Of a DNA stretch of 64,000 nt, positions 24,984 through 32,554 are shown one piece after another. How positions within the stretch are numbered: position 1 is the stretch's first letter; every line of letters begins with the position of its first letter. The position numbers and the translations under genes were made by a program. Below the pieces are notes generated by a model. That model did no database searches and had not been told where the DNA came from. It was given only the letters and a program-made list of their open reading frames with translations. Source of the stretch: Halomonas campaniensis (lineage in GTDB: Bacteria > Pseudomonadota > Gammaproteobacteria > Pseudomonadales > Halomonadaceae); the NCBI RefSeq assembly GCF_002211105.1, contig NZ_JPUA01000032.1, positions 16,480-80,479 of the forward strand. Direction: 5' to 3'.

Positions 24984-25448
24984 ATGTCAGATATAGCGAA
25001 TGCGCTGTTTCAGCAAATGCGTTTAACCATCCTCCTGACCGCCAAAGATGGCGTAGAAGAAAGCCCGTTCCATCCTGCCTATTTATTGGCTTGGGATGAT
25101 GGCGTTTACCCAATCCTTGATGAGGGAGCTGATTGGCACCAGCCACATACTAAACAGTTCCGCGTGACCAAAGAGAAGGTAGATCGCATCTTCTCAATAT
25201 TGTGTGACCACTGGGACGACAAAAAAGAGATCACTTTCTACGGGCTTGAAGAATTGCTTGGGATCCACGGCGCGGCCTATTCAACTGGGGACTTCCAGAG
25301 ACATAATGTAATTAGTATCTGTCGCTACCTGTTCTTGCATGACCGCTTTGATAAAGAGTTTTGGTCAACTCTTTGCCGTAACGGGGAATGCCCATCGGAG
25401 GCGCATGTCATCGCTAGCGACCGGGAAGTGGACATATACTTCAACTAG
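24984..25448 (+). CDS. Plus-strand orphan gene inside the late region, unknown
   Basis: This 154-residue protein is transcribed against all its neighbours. It has an AAGAGG ribosome site 7 bases before the ATG. The sequence is acidic, aromatic-rich and has no membrane segment (EESPFHPAYLLAWDDGVYPILDEG, KVDRIFSILCDHWDDKKEITFYGLEELLGI). Its end overlaps the Rz1-like gene end by four bases, tail to tail. Opposite orientation between packaging and lysis genes fits a lysogenic-conversion gene, but I recognise no family. Confidence 0.75.
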   Translation: MSDIANALFQQMRLTILLTAKDGVEESPFHPAYLLAWDDGVYPILDEGADWHQPHTKQFRVTKEKVDRIFSILCDHWDDKKEITFYGLEELLGIHGAAYSTGDFQRHNVISICRYLFLHDRFDKEFWSTLCRNGECPSEAHVIASDREVDIYFN

Positions 25449-25717
25449 TCCTCCCCCACATCATTCGCCATAATCTCCACCACCGCAGCCCGGTCAGCGT
25501 TGAACCGGCGGCGTAACGCCTCATACTCAGCCAGCAACAGCATCAAGCCTCTATTGCTATCCAGTATCAGCGCGGGTGCTGCTAGCTCAGTCGTTAGGTG
25601 CTCGGGCACTGTCGGGCCGTAACACTGCAGCTCCATCGGCTGAACGTTGGAGCTCACGCACCCAGTCAGTGATACCAGTAGGCCTATCGCTATCCAGCCA
25701 CTCACGCGCTTCAGCAT
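25445..25717 (-). CDS. Outer-membrane spanin lipoprotein, Rz1-like
   Basis: The 90-residue protein starts with a lipoprotein signal peptide (VSGWIAIGLLVSLTGC; lipobox LTGC at about 16-19) and has a long polar mature part, larger than lambda Rz1. Its first third is encoded in another frame inside the 3' end of the Rz-like gene, the classic overlapping spanin arrangement. With Rz it disrupts the outer membrane at the last lysis step. Confidence 0.8.
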   Translation of the reverse strand: MLKRVSGWIAIGLLVSLTGCVSSNVQPMELQCYGPTVPEHLTTELAAPALILDSNRGLMLLLAEYEALRRRFNADRAAVVEIMANDVGED

Positions 25718-26003
25718 CGGATTCTCCCAGTGATTGAAGCGCCGATGTGCTGGCGCGTATATCGTCCGCGATGACCGTCAACGTTCGATCACGGTCAGCC
25801 ATGGCGCTGCTTAGTGTTTCGATCTGCTGGCGCTGCCACTGCTGGTGCTCTTGAAGGATCTCGGCGCGATCACGCTGTCGCTCGGCTTCGGCTTGATATG
25901 CGTCTCGCTGGTCAGTAACGCGCTGCCAATAGAAGTAGGCAGCCACCAGGGAAAGGAGAAGCACGCCCGCACCTAAGGCTTTACTTTGGAGTTTGGCGAG
26001 CAT
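25587..26003 (-). CDS. Inner-membrane spanin, Rz-like
   Basis: From ATG 26003 the product has 138 residues: one N-terminal membrane segment (GAGVLLLSLVAAYFYW) and a periplasmic coiled coil (RDAYQAEAERQRDRAEILQEH...RQQIETLSSA), ending in a Pro/Asp-rich tail. This is the Rz architecture. The start lies 22 bases inside the holin-like gene; the frame is open further upstream but only noise is encoded there. Confidence 0.82.
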   Translation of the reverse strand: MLAKLQSKALGAGVLLLSLVAAYFYWQRVTDQRDAYQAEAERQRDRAEILQEHQQWQRQQIETLSSAMADRDRTLTVIADDIRASTSALQSLGESDAEAREWLDSDRPTGITDWVRELQRSADGAAVLRPDSARAPND

Positions 26004-26226
26004 GGCGCGCCCTCTCTGCGTTCGGCTGTTTGATGCTGCGCAGGATGACCGCTGCGCTAGAAAGAATGGCACCGGCCAACACAAACCAGCGATCAGGGAT
26101 AATGCCATTCCAAAACGGCAGCAGAGCTTGTGCGGTGGTCACCGTTGCGAGGATCGCTGCATGATTAGACCAGAGCTTATGCCACTGCCATGCATCATCA
26201 GCTAGCTGTACTTTGATGCGTATCAC
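25981..26226 (-). CDS. Holin-like small membrane protein
   Basis: The 81-residue protein starts at GTG 26226, overlapping the upstream stop by four bases (GTGA). It has a short N-terminal amphipathic part (LADDAWQWHKLWSNH), two membrane segments (AAILATVTTAQALLPF and WFVLAGAILSSAAVILRSI) and a basic tail. Size, topology and place between the amidase and spanin genes fit a holin. The family is not certain. Confidence 0.7.
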   Translation of the reverse strand: MIRIKVQLADDAWQWHKLWSNHAAILATVTTAQALLPFWNGIIPDRWFVLAGAILSSAAVILRSIKQPNAERARHARQTPK

Positions 26227-26540
26227 TGAGCGCCCTCCAGCCGGTTCATACGGGACTCTAGTATCTCGATCTTGCTACGGGTTTCGTTGCGGTGAACTTC
26301 CGCCTCACGACGCGTAAGAAATTGCGAATCCATATCGCGCAAATCCTGGCGCAACTGCTCTGTCAGCGTTATCAAATGGCTAACGCGCTCATCTTGTCGA
26401 GCACTGCTCTCTGACAGCTTCAGAGTCGTGACGCCTTGCCAACCAATCAGGCCAGCAACAACGGCGAGCAGCAGTGTTTGCAGATGACGCTCTAAAATAG
26501 GTCTAGACCTCACGGCGTTATCGGGATTTTCTTCAGACAT
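26223..26540 (-). CDS. One-TM coiled-coil protein of the lysis cassette
   Basis: The 105-residue protein has a short cytoplasmic N-terminus, one membrane segment (LQTLLLAVVAGLIGWQGV at about 20-38) and a periplasmic coiled coil. GGAGGCGGG precedes the ATG. It lies between amidase and holin-like gene. Proteins of this type accompany holins in many phages and may be antiholins or second holin components; this is inference from position and topology. Confidence 0.7.
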   Translation of the reverse strand: MSEENPDNAVRSRPILERHLQTLLLAVVAGLIGWQGVTTLKLSESSARQDERVSHLITLTEQLRQDLRDMDSQFLTRREAEVHRNETRSKIEILESRMNRLEGAQ

Positions 26541-26572
26541 CCCGCCTCCTGGTGGGCCTGCGTGATTAATGA

Positions 26573-27055
26573 TTAAGCGATGATCGCGTCCACTTCTTCA
26601 ATCCAATGGCCATCCCACTCTTCAGGCGTATCAGCCCACAGATCGTGCAGCCCATCGCGATACGTCCGCCAATCAAAGCAAGGGCACCCGCGCGACTCAT
26701 GCCCAGGGAATCCGTTGTGGCCCATGATGAGCGCCTCCGGATAGCGCTCGTGTAACTCGGTAAGCAGCGCATCAAGCGCGTTCCACTGAGCCGCCGTGAA
26801 GTTGTCTTCCGGCGTTACGCCGTCATCCTTCACGCCGCCAGCCATACACACGCCGATGTTGCCGGTGTTATAGCCGCCCACGTGAGCGCCTGTCTGGCTC
26901 TCGGGTCGGCCACGTTCTAGCGTGCCATCACGGCGGATAACGTAGTGGTAACCCACATCACGCCAACCACGCGCCAGGTGCCATTGGCGAATCTCATCCA
27001 CGCCAATGTCCATGCTGGCCGTGGTGGCCGCACAGTGAATGGTGAGATAACGCAT
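26573..27055 (-). CDS. Endolysin: N-acetylmuramoyl-L-alanine amidase (PGRP/T7 lysozyme-like)
   Basis: From ATG 27055 the product has 160 residues, the size of T7 lysozyme. Zinc ligands of the amidase_2 fold are visible: H in LTIHCAAT, H in IMGHNGFPGHESRGCPCFD, and the following Cys; the GYHYVIRRDGTLERGR and NTGNIGVCMAGG motifs are typical. It cuts the amide bond between muramic acid and the stem peptide. There is no signal peptide, so release depends on a holin. The next 27 upstream codons are not conserved-looking and were left out. Confidence 0.93.
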   Translation of the reverse strand: MRYLTIHCAATTASMDIGVDEIRQWHLARGWRDVGYHYVIRRDGTLERGRPESQTGAHVGGYNTGNIGVCMAGGVKDDGVTPEDNFTAAQWNALDALLTELHERYPEALIMGHNGFPGHESRGCPCFDWRTYRDGLHDLWADTPEEWDGHWIEEVDAIIA

Positions 27056-27134
27056 TAGCACCTCAGGAATAGAAAGGCCCCAACACGAAGGGGCAAGACG
27101 CGCCAGGTGGCAACGCAAGGGAAAGCAGAAACGC

Positions 27135-27164
27135 AAAAGCCCCGCCGGGTGACCGGCAGGGCTT
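27135..27164 (-). terminator. Intrinsic terminator between early/middle genes and the endolysin gene
   Basis: On the minus strand AAGCCC-T-GCCGG, a TCAC loop and CCGGC-G-GGGCTTTTG form a long stem with a short T tail. It probably ends the replication-region transcript at the border to the late genes and is a likely antitermination point. Confidence 0.75.
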
Positions 27165-27248
27165 TATGGTGTGTGGCGGCTAGCGTCATTGAGCGCCAGC
27201 CTAGAAACATAGTAGATCAGTCGTGGAATTAATACAACATGTGGTGTT

Positions 27249-27908
27249 TCATAACTGGGCCAAGAGTAAAAGCTCTACCCGCGCATGTTTGGCGGCATCC
27301 TTCACCGCCTGCCCATTCTTGAAGATAGGCACGCTCTTATGCTCATTGCGCGAACGGCGGTACGTTTCTTTCTCAGTGACCCGCACCACCTCAACCTCCC
27401 TGATCTCAGTCATGGTCGAGAGCGACCCCATTTGCAGCATGCGCGAATAGATCGGCAAGTGCTGAGCAATGAAATCATAGCTCTTGGCCCATAGCGCTTG
27501 CTGCTGCGCTGCCATTGGGTAGAGCTTGGCGGCACGGATCAACACCGCCAGACGAGCGCGTGGGCGCAATCGGGCAGATTCCAGCCACTGCTTAGCGAAC
27601 TCATGGCCAGCATGCACCCGCATACCGCGATCATAGGCAATGGCCAGCGGATCAGCGGCAGACGTACCACCCCCAGGCTGCTCGCCCATCTTCGCCGCTG
27701 AGCTGAACGGCTGATAGCCCTGGTTCTCGTGCCAGTGCCAGGTTACGCGCTCCGCCTCCATATCCAGGATACGATCGACAAACGCCCGCGGCGCTTCCGG
27801 ATCATGCTCTGGGTGGGTGCTGCGCGCATGCTCTCTCAGTTCACGAATGCCCATACGCTGATAGTCACGCGCCATAGATTCAGCCTCTCTCAACAATGCC
27901 ATGCCCAT
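27249..27908 (-). CDS. Unknown phage protein upstream of the lysis/late region
   Basis: The 219-residue protein starts at ATG 27908, overlapping the VRR-NUC stop (TAATG), with GGAG upstream. It is basic and helical (ARDYQRMGIRELREHARS), with a Gly-rich break near 80-90 and a middle region PRARLAVLIRAAKLYPMAAQ. Its position as the last gene before the lysis/late block is where lambdoid phages put a late antiterminator (Q). I do not recognise a Q family motif, so this is only a positional suggestion. Confidence 0.65.
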   Translation of the reverse strand: MGMALLREAESMARDYQRMGIRELREHARSTHPEHDPEAPRAFVDRILDMEAERVTWHWHENQGYQPFSSAAKMGEQPGGGTSAADPLAIAYDRGMRVHAGHEFAKQWLESARLRPRARLAVLIRAAKLYPMAAQQQALWAKSYDFIAQHLPIYSRMLQMGSLSTMTEIREVEVVRVTEKETYRRSRNEHKSVPIFKNGQAVKDAAKHARVELLLLAQL

Positions 27909-28420
27909 TAGGCCTTTCTCCACTCGGTACCGCTTTTCAAATGCACGCGGGCGGTGTGGTGGTGGGCAGTGCGAACCAATGCCGCATACTCCCGCAACAC
28001 CGCCTTAGCCTCTTCCAGCCCCACCGCCAACACGGCGCAGTAGCCACGGTCATATGCAAGCGCCAGCCAATCATATTGACTATCAGCCAGGGGTGCCGTG
28101 TGAGGCGGAGAAGCCTTGAATTCCATGTACAGCCCGAACCAGCCTCCTCGAGCATCCATAATCACCAAGTCACTCACACCCGACTTAACGCCCTGGCGCT
28201 TCATGGCCGCGCCGGTGCTCTTGCTACGCTGCCCACCGTTGGGCACGTGGTAGATGGCGTCGTACAACTGCCCTACCGGCTCTCCGCGCATCTTCTCCCC
28301 CAGCAGCCAGCGGATTAGCACCGCCTGCTCTTGGCCTTCCCAATCCACCGGGCGGGCGCGCGGCTTGCCGTCTTCTTTCAGCTTGCGCGGGCGTCGTGGT
28401 GTCTGGATACGTAGGCTCAT
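27908..28420 (-). CDS. VRR-NUC domain nuclease
   Basis: The 170-residue protein has the VRR-NUC pattern: E in EGQEQAVLIRWL, the YHVPNGGQRSKSTGAAMKRQGVKSGVSDLVIMD block (split here for length: HVPNGG, GVKSGVSDL), and YMEFKA as the ExK metal site. These stand-alone VRR-NUC enzymes are structure-specific endonucleases in phage replication or recombination. It overlaps both neighbours by a few bases. Confidence 0.9.
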   Translation of the reverse strand: MSLRIQTPRRPRKLKEDGKPRARPVDWEGQEQAVLIRWLLGEKMRGEPVGQLYDAIYHVPNGGQRSKSTGAAMKRQGVKSGVSDLVIMDARGGWFGLYMEFKASPPHTAPLADSQYDWLALAYDRGYCAVLAVGLEEAKAVLREYAALVRTAHHHTARVHLKSGTEWRKA

Positions 28421-28869
28421 GAATCACCCCGCTGACGCATCTTGCGCGCTAGATTTCGATCCATTTGGGACTGAACGCCATTAGCGAAGTCCTCCGGAAG
28501 CAAGCCTTTGTCACAGCAAGGGCAGACGGGCGTCATGTTTTTACTACGCCACACCTGGTCAAGCGCTTTAACGGCACGGCTACGGGCCTGGAATGACTCT
28601 GCCTCTTTTACAGCTTCCTCTCGGCGTTCTAGCTTGTTTTGGGCGCCATAATGAAACTCTGCCAAGCCCTTGAACGCATCGTATGCCTCTACCTCCTGCT
28701 CGCAGTCCTGGCACCAGATACGTCGCTCTTGATCGTCATAAACAATATCGAGATGCTTGCATGTGCCTCTCGGGCGCTTTGTCTGACCGCGCGCTATGCG
28801 CAGATCACCGATGTCAACGACCTTTAGGCCGTATATGTAATCTTGTGGCACTACCGGCTTATCGCTCAC
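28417..28869 (-). CDS. Zinc-finger phage protein, unknown
   Basis: I chose GTG 28869, which overlaps the upstream stop by four bases (GTGA); the product then has 150 residues. It has two cysteine pairs (CKHL...WCQDCEQEV, near 37-58, and CPCCDKG near 118-121) around a helical, basic centre. The opening YIYGLKVVDIGDLRIARG and this zinc pattern recur in phage replication regions, but the function is unknown to me. Binding of nucleic acid is likely. Confidence 0.7.
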   Translation of the reverse strand: MSDKPVVPQDYIYGLKVVDIGDLRIARGQTKRPRGTCKHLDIVYDDQERRIWCQDCEQEVEAYDAFKGLAEFHYGAQNKLERREEAVKEAESFQARSRAVKALDQVWRSKNMTPVCPCCDKGLLPEDFANGVQSQMDRNLARKMRQRGDS

Positions 28870-29174
28870 ACCACACCCCCTGCCAAACGCTGTTTCAAAA
28901 GCTGCTGGCGCTCCCACTTGCTGTAATCGGCCATGATGCGATCAAGCATGGATCGGGCATCGTCGTTATGATCCAACTCGGCGCGGCTTTTCACGCCACA
29001 CGCTGCGCGCAACCAATCCTCGCAATCTTCCTTGGTATGGGTGCCATCGGGCATTGAGCCATAGGCCATCTGATGGAAACGGCGGCGGCGATGGTCAAGG
29101 TAGAGCGCAAAGCGCGGGTTCTGGCACAGCATGGCGGCACGGCGGGCGTGCTGCCCTCCCTTTAGTTCACTCAT
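28866..29174 (-). CDS. Small basic phage protein, unknown
   Basis: The 102-residue protein is helical and basic (FALYLDHRRRRFHQMAYG), with a middle MPDGTHTKEDCEDWLRAACGVKSRAELDH (split: THTKEDCEDWLR, GVKSRAEL) resembling a family of conserved phage proteins found near nin-like genes. It is linked by ATGA/GTGA overlaps to both neighbours. No function is known. Confidence 0.7.
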   Translation of the reverse strand: MSELKGGQHARRAAMLCQNPRFALYLDHRRRRFHQMAYGSMPDGTHTKEDCEDWLRAACGVKSRAELDHNDDARSMLDRIMADYSKWERQQLLKQRLAGGVV

Positions 29175-29767
29175 GCCGCCTTACTCCTCTGCTGCCAATA
29201 TCTAAGCGTTATCCCGCGCGCCATCGCTAACACTTGGCGATCCGTCATCTTTAAGCGATGCAGACGAGGCGCTGCGGTTATTTGCTTTAACCGATAACCG
29301 TGCGCCTTATGATTTCCATGCCTGTAGGGCTCGACCTCAAATAAGCCGGCATACTCTGGCAGTTCCTCAGGCTTAACGATGCCGGGGGCAGCCACTACCC
29401 AGAAATAGTTAGGCGTTGGCTCACGAGCGTAATTAAGATCAGAACCGCAACACTCGAGACCTTGCTTCCAAGCTAGCGCCAGCCCTTCCGCAATATCTTT
29501 AGCTTTTCCCAATCGACGGGCGCGAGATCGTTTTGCGTTACTGTCTTCAGAAGCAATTTTGCGAAGTTCTGCCAGCCAGTCTGCGCGGCTAACCTTGACC
29601 TCAAATTCATGGCCGAATCGCGTTTTGGTCATGCTGGCAACATCGCTTTCATACATGAAGGCGGTACCACAATTAGGGATAGTGATCTCGTGCTTAGCGG
29701 CATAGCAGTAGGCATAAACTACGTCTTGCACGATCGCCTCCGTCAGAGGCTGCAATGCATCATCCAT
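29171..29767 (-). CDS. Putative PD-(D/E)xK nuclease-like protein (MmcB-like)
   Basis: From ATG 29767 the product has 198 residues. It contains HEFEVKVSRADWLAEL near 55-70, the ExK core seen in MmcB-type and other PD-(D/E)xK nucleases, followed by a basic helix (SNAKRSRARRLGKAKDI) and strands (PTPNYFWVVAAPGIV). I infer a DNA repair or recombination nuclease acting in phage replication. The start was chosen because the gene overlaps the preceding membrane-protein gene; the longer frame has no conserved-looking residues. Confidence 0.65.
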   Translation of the reverse strand: MDDALQPLTEAIVQDVVYAYCYAAKHEITIPNCGTAFMYESDVASMTKTRFGHEFEVKVSRADWLAELRKIASEDSNAKRSRARRLGKAKDIAEGLALAWKQGLECCGSDLNYAREPTPNYFWVVAAPGIVKPEELPEYAGLFEVEPYRHGNHKAHGYRLKQITAAPRLHRLKMTDRQVLAMARGITLRYWQQRSKAA

Positions 29768-29951
29768 GGTTACGCTCCCCGTGCTCGCTGATACCACTGG
29801 AGCCAGCCATAGTGGGAGGTGGCGGAGTCCGGAAAGGCGGCGCATGACCACACGGCTTGCTGCTGCTCTTACAAAAAGCGGCCGCCGCGCAGGCGATGGC
29901 AATAAACACACCGACCAGCACGCCGAAAAGAAACCACGTTACGCCGTCCAT
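29760..29951 (-). CDS. Small membrane protein, unknown
   Basis: From ATG 29951 the product has 63 residues: one N-terminal membrane segment (GVTWFLFGVLVGVFIAIACAAAA, split as WFLFGVLVGVFIAIA) and a Cys/Pro-rich tail. It overlaps the zinc-ribbon gene upstream by 13 bases and the nuclease-like gene downstream by 8. Such single-TM proteins are common in phage early operons; no role is known. Confidence 0.6.
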   Translation of the reverse strand: MDGVTWFLFGVLVGVFIAIACAAAAFCKSSSKPCGHAPPFRTPPPPTMAGSSGISEHGERNHG

Positions 29952-30097
29952 CGCTGACCTCCCGCCCGCTGGGCTTTGCGCATGCAGTGCTTGCAGGCGG
30001 GCAGCGCTTCGCCAGTAGCCGGGTCGCGAAACTCGCTGGCTGCCTTGCGGTACTGGCAAGCTGGGCACTTGGGCTGGGTGTAGGGTTGGCGGATCAT
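29939..30097 (-). CDS. 52-residue zinc-ribbon protein
   Basis: A short frame from ATG 30097 to TAA 29939 encodes MIRQPYTQPKCPACQYRKAA... with a second pair CKHCMRKAQRAGG, a compact four-cysteine zinc ribbon of the kind found in many phage operons. The ATG overlaps the upstream stop by four bases (ATGA), and the end overlaps the next gene, so it fills what would otherwise be a gap in a fully coupled operon. DNA or RNA binding is inferred. Confidence 0.75.
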   Translation of the reverse strand: MIRQPYTQPKCPACQYRKAASEFRDPATGEALPACKHCMRKAQRAGGQRWTA

Positions 30098-30423
30098 GAG
30101 CCACCCCCAGCTATTTCAGAACGGCTAAAGATTCGCGTTTCCAATAGCTGGGCGCTCTCTTTAGGCATCGTGTAATAACTCTCCAGCAGCGGCACAGCAG
30201 GAAGCTCAACCGTGCCAAACGCCGTCAGCCGATAGGCAAAGCCTGGCGCGCGCTCGACAAACTCCTGCTCTACCAAGGCATCACAAGCAACGCGGATCTC
30301 ATGCAGCGATACCGGTAGCTTGTAAGCATGCGCCAGCGTGGTGAGGTGAGCCGGGTTACTGGATGACATCCCCAGAAGGCGAAGCACTATGTTTTGGTGG
30401 TCGATGGGTTTTAGAGTGCTCAC
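30094..30423 (-). CDS. Winged-helix DNA-binding phage protein
   Basis: The 109-residue protein has a wHTH layout: LRLLGMSSSNPAHLTTLAHAY (helices 1-2), SLHEIRVACDALVEQEFVERA (recognition helix) and a wing FAYRLTAFG, then a Pro-rich tail. It overlaps the next wHTH gene upstream by four bases. Two consecutive wHTH genes after the initiator suggest regulators of replication or of middle transcription; the target is unknown. Confidence 0.7.
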   Translation of the reverse strand: MSTLKPIDHQNIVLRLLGMSSSNPAHLTTLAHAYKLPVSLHEIRVACDALVEQEFVERAPGFAYRLTAFGTVELPAVPLLESYYTMPKESAQLLETRIFSRSEIAGGGS

Positions 30424-30740
30424 GACGCCACCCCTTTAGCCGCTTCCACCGCTAGCGCCTTACCGCTTTCAGTCAGCCCCAACACCTGGCGCGCTGGGGA
30501 ATCGGCGCTCATGCCCGCGACCTCGATGTAATCCATATCGAGCAGCTCACGGCAGCGGCCGCAAATGCTGGCCAGCGGTAGGCCGGTCGCATCGGCTAGC
30601 TGGTTGCGGGTCATGGGGCCCTTACTCACTAGCGAGGCAGTCACTAGCCCACGCGAGGCGCTCAACTTGCCTGAACGGCGGTGATCGCTGAATGCAGCCC
30701 GTTTTACTTCGTTGCCGCTTGGTTGGAATGCGGTATTCAT
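30420..30740 (-). CDS. Winged-helix DNA-binding phage protein
   Basis: I chose ATG 30740 with GGGAGGA 11 bases upstream; a TTG two codons earlier is possible. The 106-residue product has an MTRNQLADATGLPLASICGR recognition region and the wing LGLTESGKALA, so it is a MarR/wHTH-like DNA-binding protein. Its role in the phage is unknown. Confidence 0.7.
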   Translation of the reverse strand: MNTAFQPSGNEVKRAAFSDHRRSGKLSASRGLVTASLVSKGPMTRNQLADATGLPLASICGRCRELLDMDYIEVAGMSADSPARQVLGLTESGKALAVEAAKGVAS

Positions 30741-30742
30741 GA

Positions 30743-31474
30743 TCAACGTCCTCCCATCGCAGCCAGCGGCACGCCAGCTTGTTCGAGTAATTCACGGCGG
30801 CGGGCCTCTTCACGCTCGCGGGCTTCGCGGCGCTCTTGGGCTTTCTGGTCACCGGGCTGGTTGATGATCTCGCGTAGCTTGCTCACCACCTGCTTACGCT
30901 GGCGCTTGCCTTCCGGCGTTACGGGCTTATCAGGTGGGGGTAGCATTTGACGTGCCGTATTAGGTGACAGCCTTCCTTCAGTCACGGCATCGTTGAGGAC
31001 GATCTCGCGGCGCTGTGGGTCATGGCCTAGCGACACCTGCCACTCTGGCTGGCGCGCTTCGGCTTTCGCGGCGGAGAGCTCACGCTCATACGCGGCAAGA
31101 AACGACATGCGAGCGCCAACCTTGTCTCCACCGGCCAAAACCGGCTGAGCAGCGGCAAAGGCGCGGGCAATCTCCGGCGTCCAGACCACGGTCTCCTGCT
31201 CGTCGGTGCTTTTCAGCGCCAGCGCCCACGCCTCATTACCGCTCAAATGAGCGTTCGCACTGGGTAAGCGCTCAATGATCGCCGCCAGGGTCAGCTTGCC
31301 GTGAAGCTCGGCACGGCAGCGGGCCAGCGCTCTTGTGATCTCTGCAAATGGGTAGGCACTCAGGTCATCCGCAATCAGCATCCCCGCAGAGGGTCGCATT
31401 TCCTGCCCCAGCACCTCGGCCGTCGCGTAAACCAGTTCGAGCACCTGCTCGTGTTGCTCAGAGGTCAATGGCAT
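30743..31474 (-). CDS. Phage replication-region protein, unknown (helicase-loader position)
   Basis: From ATG 31474 the product has 243 residues and overlaps the initiator stop by 10 bases. It is helical throughout, with a basic, Arg/Glu-rich C-terminal coil (QKAQERREAREREEARRREL). Its place directly after the initiator corresponds to lambda P or another helicase loader, but there is no P-loop and no family is recognised. A loader or accessory replication role is a positional inference. Confidence 0.6.
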   Translation of the reverse strand: MPLTSEQHEQVLELVYATAEVLGQEMRPSAGMLIADDLSAYPFAEITRALARCRAELHGKLTLAAIIERLPSANAHLSGNEAWALALKSTDEQETVVWTPEIARAFAAAQPVLAGGDKVGARMSFLAAYERELSAAKAEARQPEWQVSLGHDPQRREIVLNDAVTEGRLSPNTARQMLPPPDKPVTPEGKRQRKQVVSKLREIINQPGDQKAQERREAREREEARRRELLEQAGVPLAAMGGR

Positions 31475-32472
31475 GACGATGCCTCCCGTTTGGCTTGGCG
31501 CTCCCGAAGCATCGCTTTTGCCTGCTCCAGGTTGCTCAGGTTCGTTTGGGTGCTGTCCATCTGTCGGGACTGGGCATGGGTAACCTGCTGCCCCGTAGTG
31601 CACTGGGTGGCGATGGATTCGCAGTCGGCGAGCAGCAGCGAAACCGGATGAAGCTTGGTGAGATAAAACTGCTGATTCATCTGCAGATAGAACGCCGCCA
31701 CCTTGGGCGCCAGCTCTGCCCCTACGCGGTCAACCAACTGGCCCAGCTGCGCAGCGGTTTTCTGATTCCATACGGGCCAAGTGCGGTAACGGTTACGGTA
31801 TGCAATCGCGTAGTTGGCCCACGCCTTGAACGTCTTGGCGTTGGGGTCACGGGTACCGGGCATGTCGGCAGGGATACGCGCCAGCAAGTCAGCGCTGGAT
31901 TCTGCTTTGCTGTTCAGGGTCGGTTCTGGCTCGTCAGCGCTCAGGTAATCGCCCTCCGAAGCATCGGGGCTTGCCCCCGGTGCAACAGTACTAACCCTGG
32001 TACCCTCAGAATGAACCCCTAAACCTGAACCCCTCTCTTCACGGTTTTCCGAATACCCCTCTTCGACATTTCGAGTAGGGTTCTCCCCGTTTTCCGAATA
32101 CCCCTCTTCGGGATCTCGAATAGGGTTCTCCTTGTTTTCCGAATACCCCTCTTCTGTTTTTCGAGTACCCTTAGGCGCGGTATCTAACGGGCGCTTCATG
32201 AAGATTCGGCGCTCAACAATTTGCTTGCCTTCGCGGATCTGATCGACGCGCACCCAACCCTTTTTCTTGAGCGAACTGATCACCTCAGAGACACGGTTAG
32301 GTGACAGCCCAAAGAACTCGGCAAGCTTCTTGTTCGACTTGAAACAGCCCTTTTGCGGGTGCTGCAGGCTATCGATCTCGATCAGCATCACTTTCTCTTG
32401 CAGTGAGAGCTCGCGATTCAGCCAAATATCGGCGGGTATCCAGACACCGCGGAAGGCGCGTTCATCGGTCAT
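31465..32472 (-). CDS. Phage replication initiator (O-like), N-terminal winged helix
   Basis: From ATG 32472 the product has 335 residues. It opens with FRGVWIPADIWLNRELSLQEK and an HTH (SNKKLAEFFGLSPNRVSEVI) typical of phage replication initiators. Residues about 105-155 hold three tandem 15-residue repeats starting EEGYSEN, encoded by 45-bp direct repeats. The C-terminal part (TFKAWANYAIAYRNRY) is the DnaT-/replisome-organiser-like segment. The internal repeats suggest that the origin lies inside the gene, as in lambda O. Confidence 0.85.
   Translation of the reverse strand: MTDERAFRGVWIPADIWLNRELSLQEKVMLIEIDSLQHPQKGCFKSNKKLAEFFGLSPNRVSEVISSLKKKGWVRVDQIREGKQIVERRIFMKRPLDTAPKGTRKTEEGYSENKENPIRDPEEGYSENGENPTRNVEEGYSENREERGSGLGVHSEGTRVSTVAPGASPDASEGDYLSADEPEPTLNSKAESSADLLARIPADMPGTRDPNAKTFKAWANYAIAYRNRYRTWPVWNQKTAAQLGQLVDRVGAELAPKVAAFYLQMNQQFYLTKLHPVSLLLADCESIATQCTTGQQVTHAQSRQMDSTQTNLSNLEQAKAMLRERQAKREASSCH
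32044..32154. repeat. Three 45-bp direct repeats in the initiator gene, candidate phage origin (iterons)
   Basis: A 21-base block, GTTTTCCGAATACCCCTCTT plus C, is identical at 32044-32064, 32089-32109 and 32134-32154. The spacing is exactly 45 bases and the intervening sequences are similar (TCGAGTAGGGTTCTCC and variants). DNA identity exceeds what protein conservation needs. Lambda carries its four iterons at the equivalent place in O. Confidence 0.8.
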
Positions 32473-32554
32473 GACGCACCCCCAAACACTGTACGCACAA
32501 ACAGAGCCACAGCGCTCGCTGTGCTGTTTAGCTTGAATGCATATACTGAAATCA

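Noticed and set aside
32044..32154. CRISPR-like reading of the three 45-bp repeats
   Set aside because: The repeats are in frame within a gene, the intervening sequences are similar to each other rather than unique spacers, and there are no cas genes.
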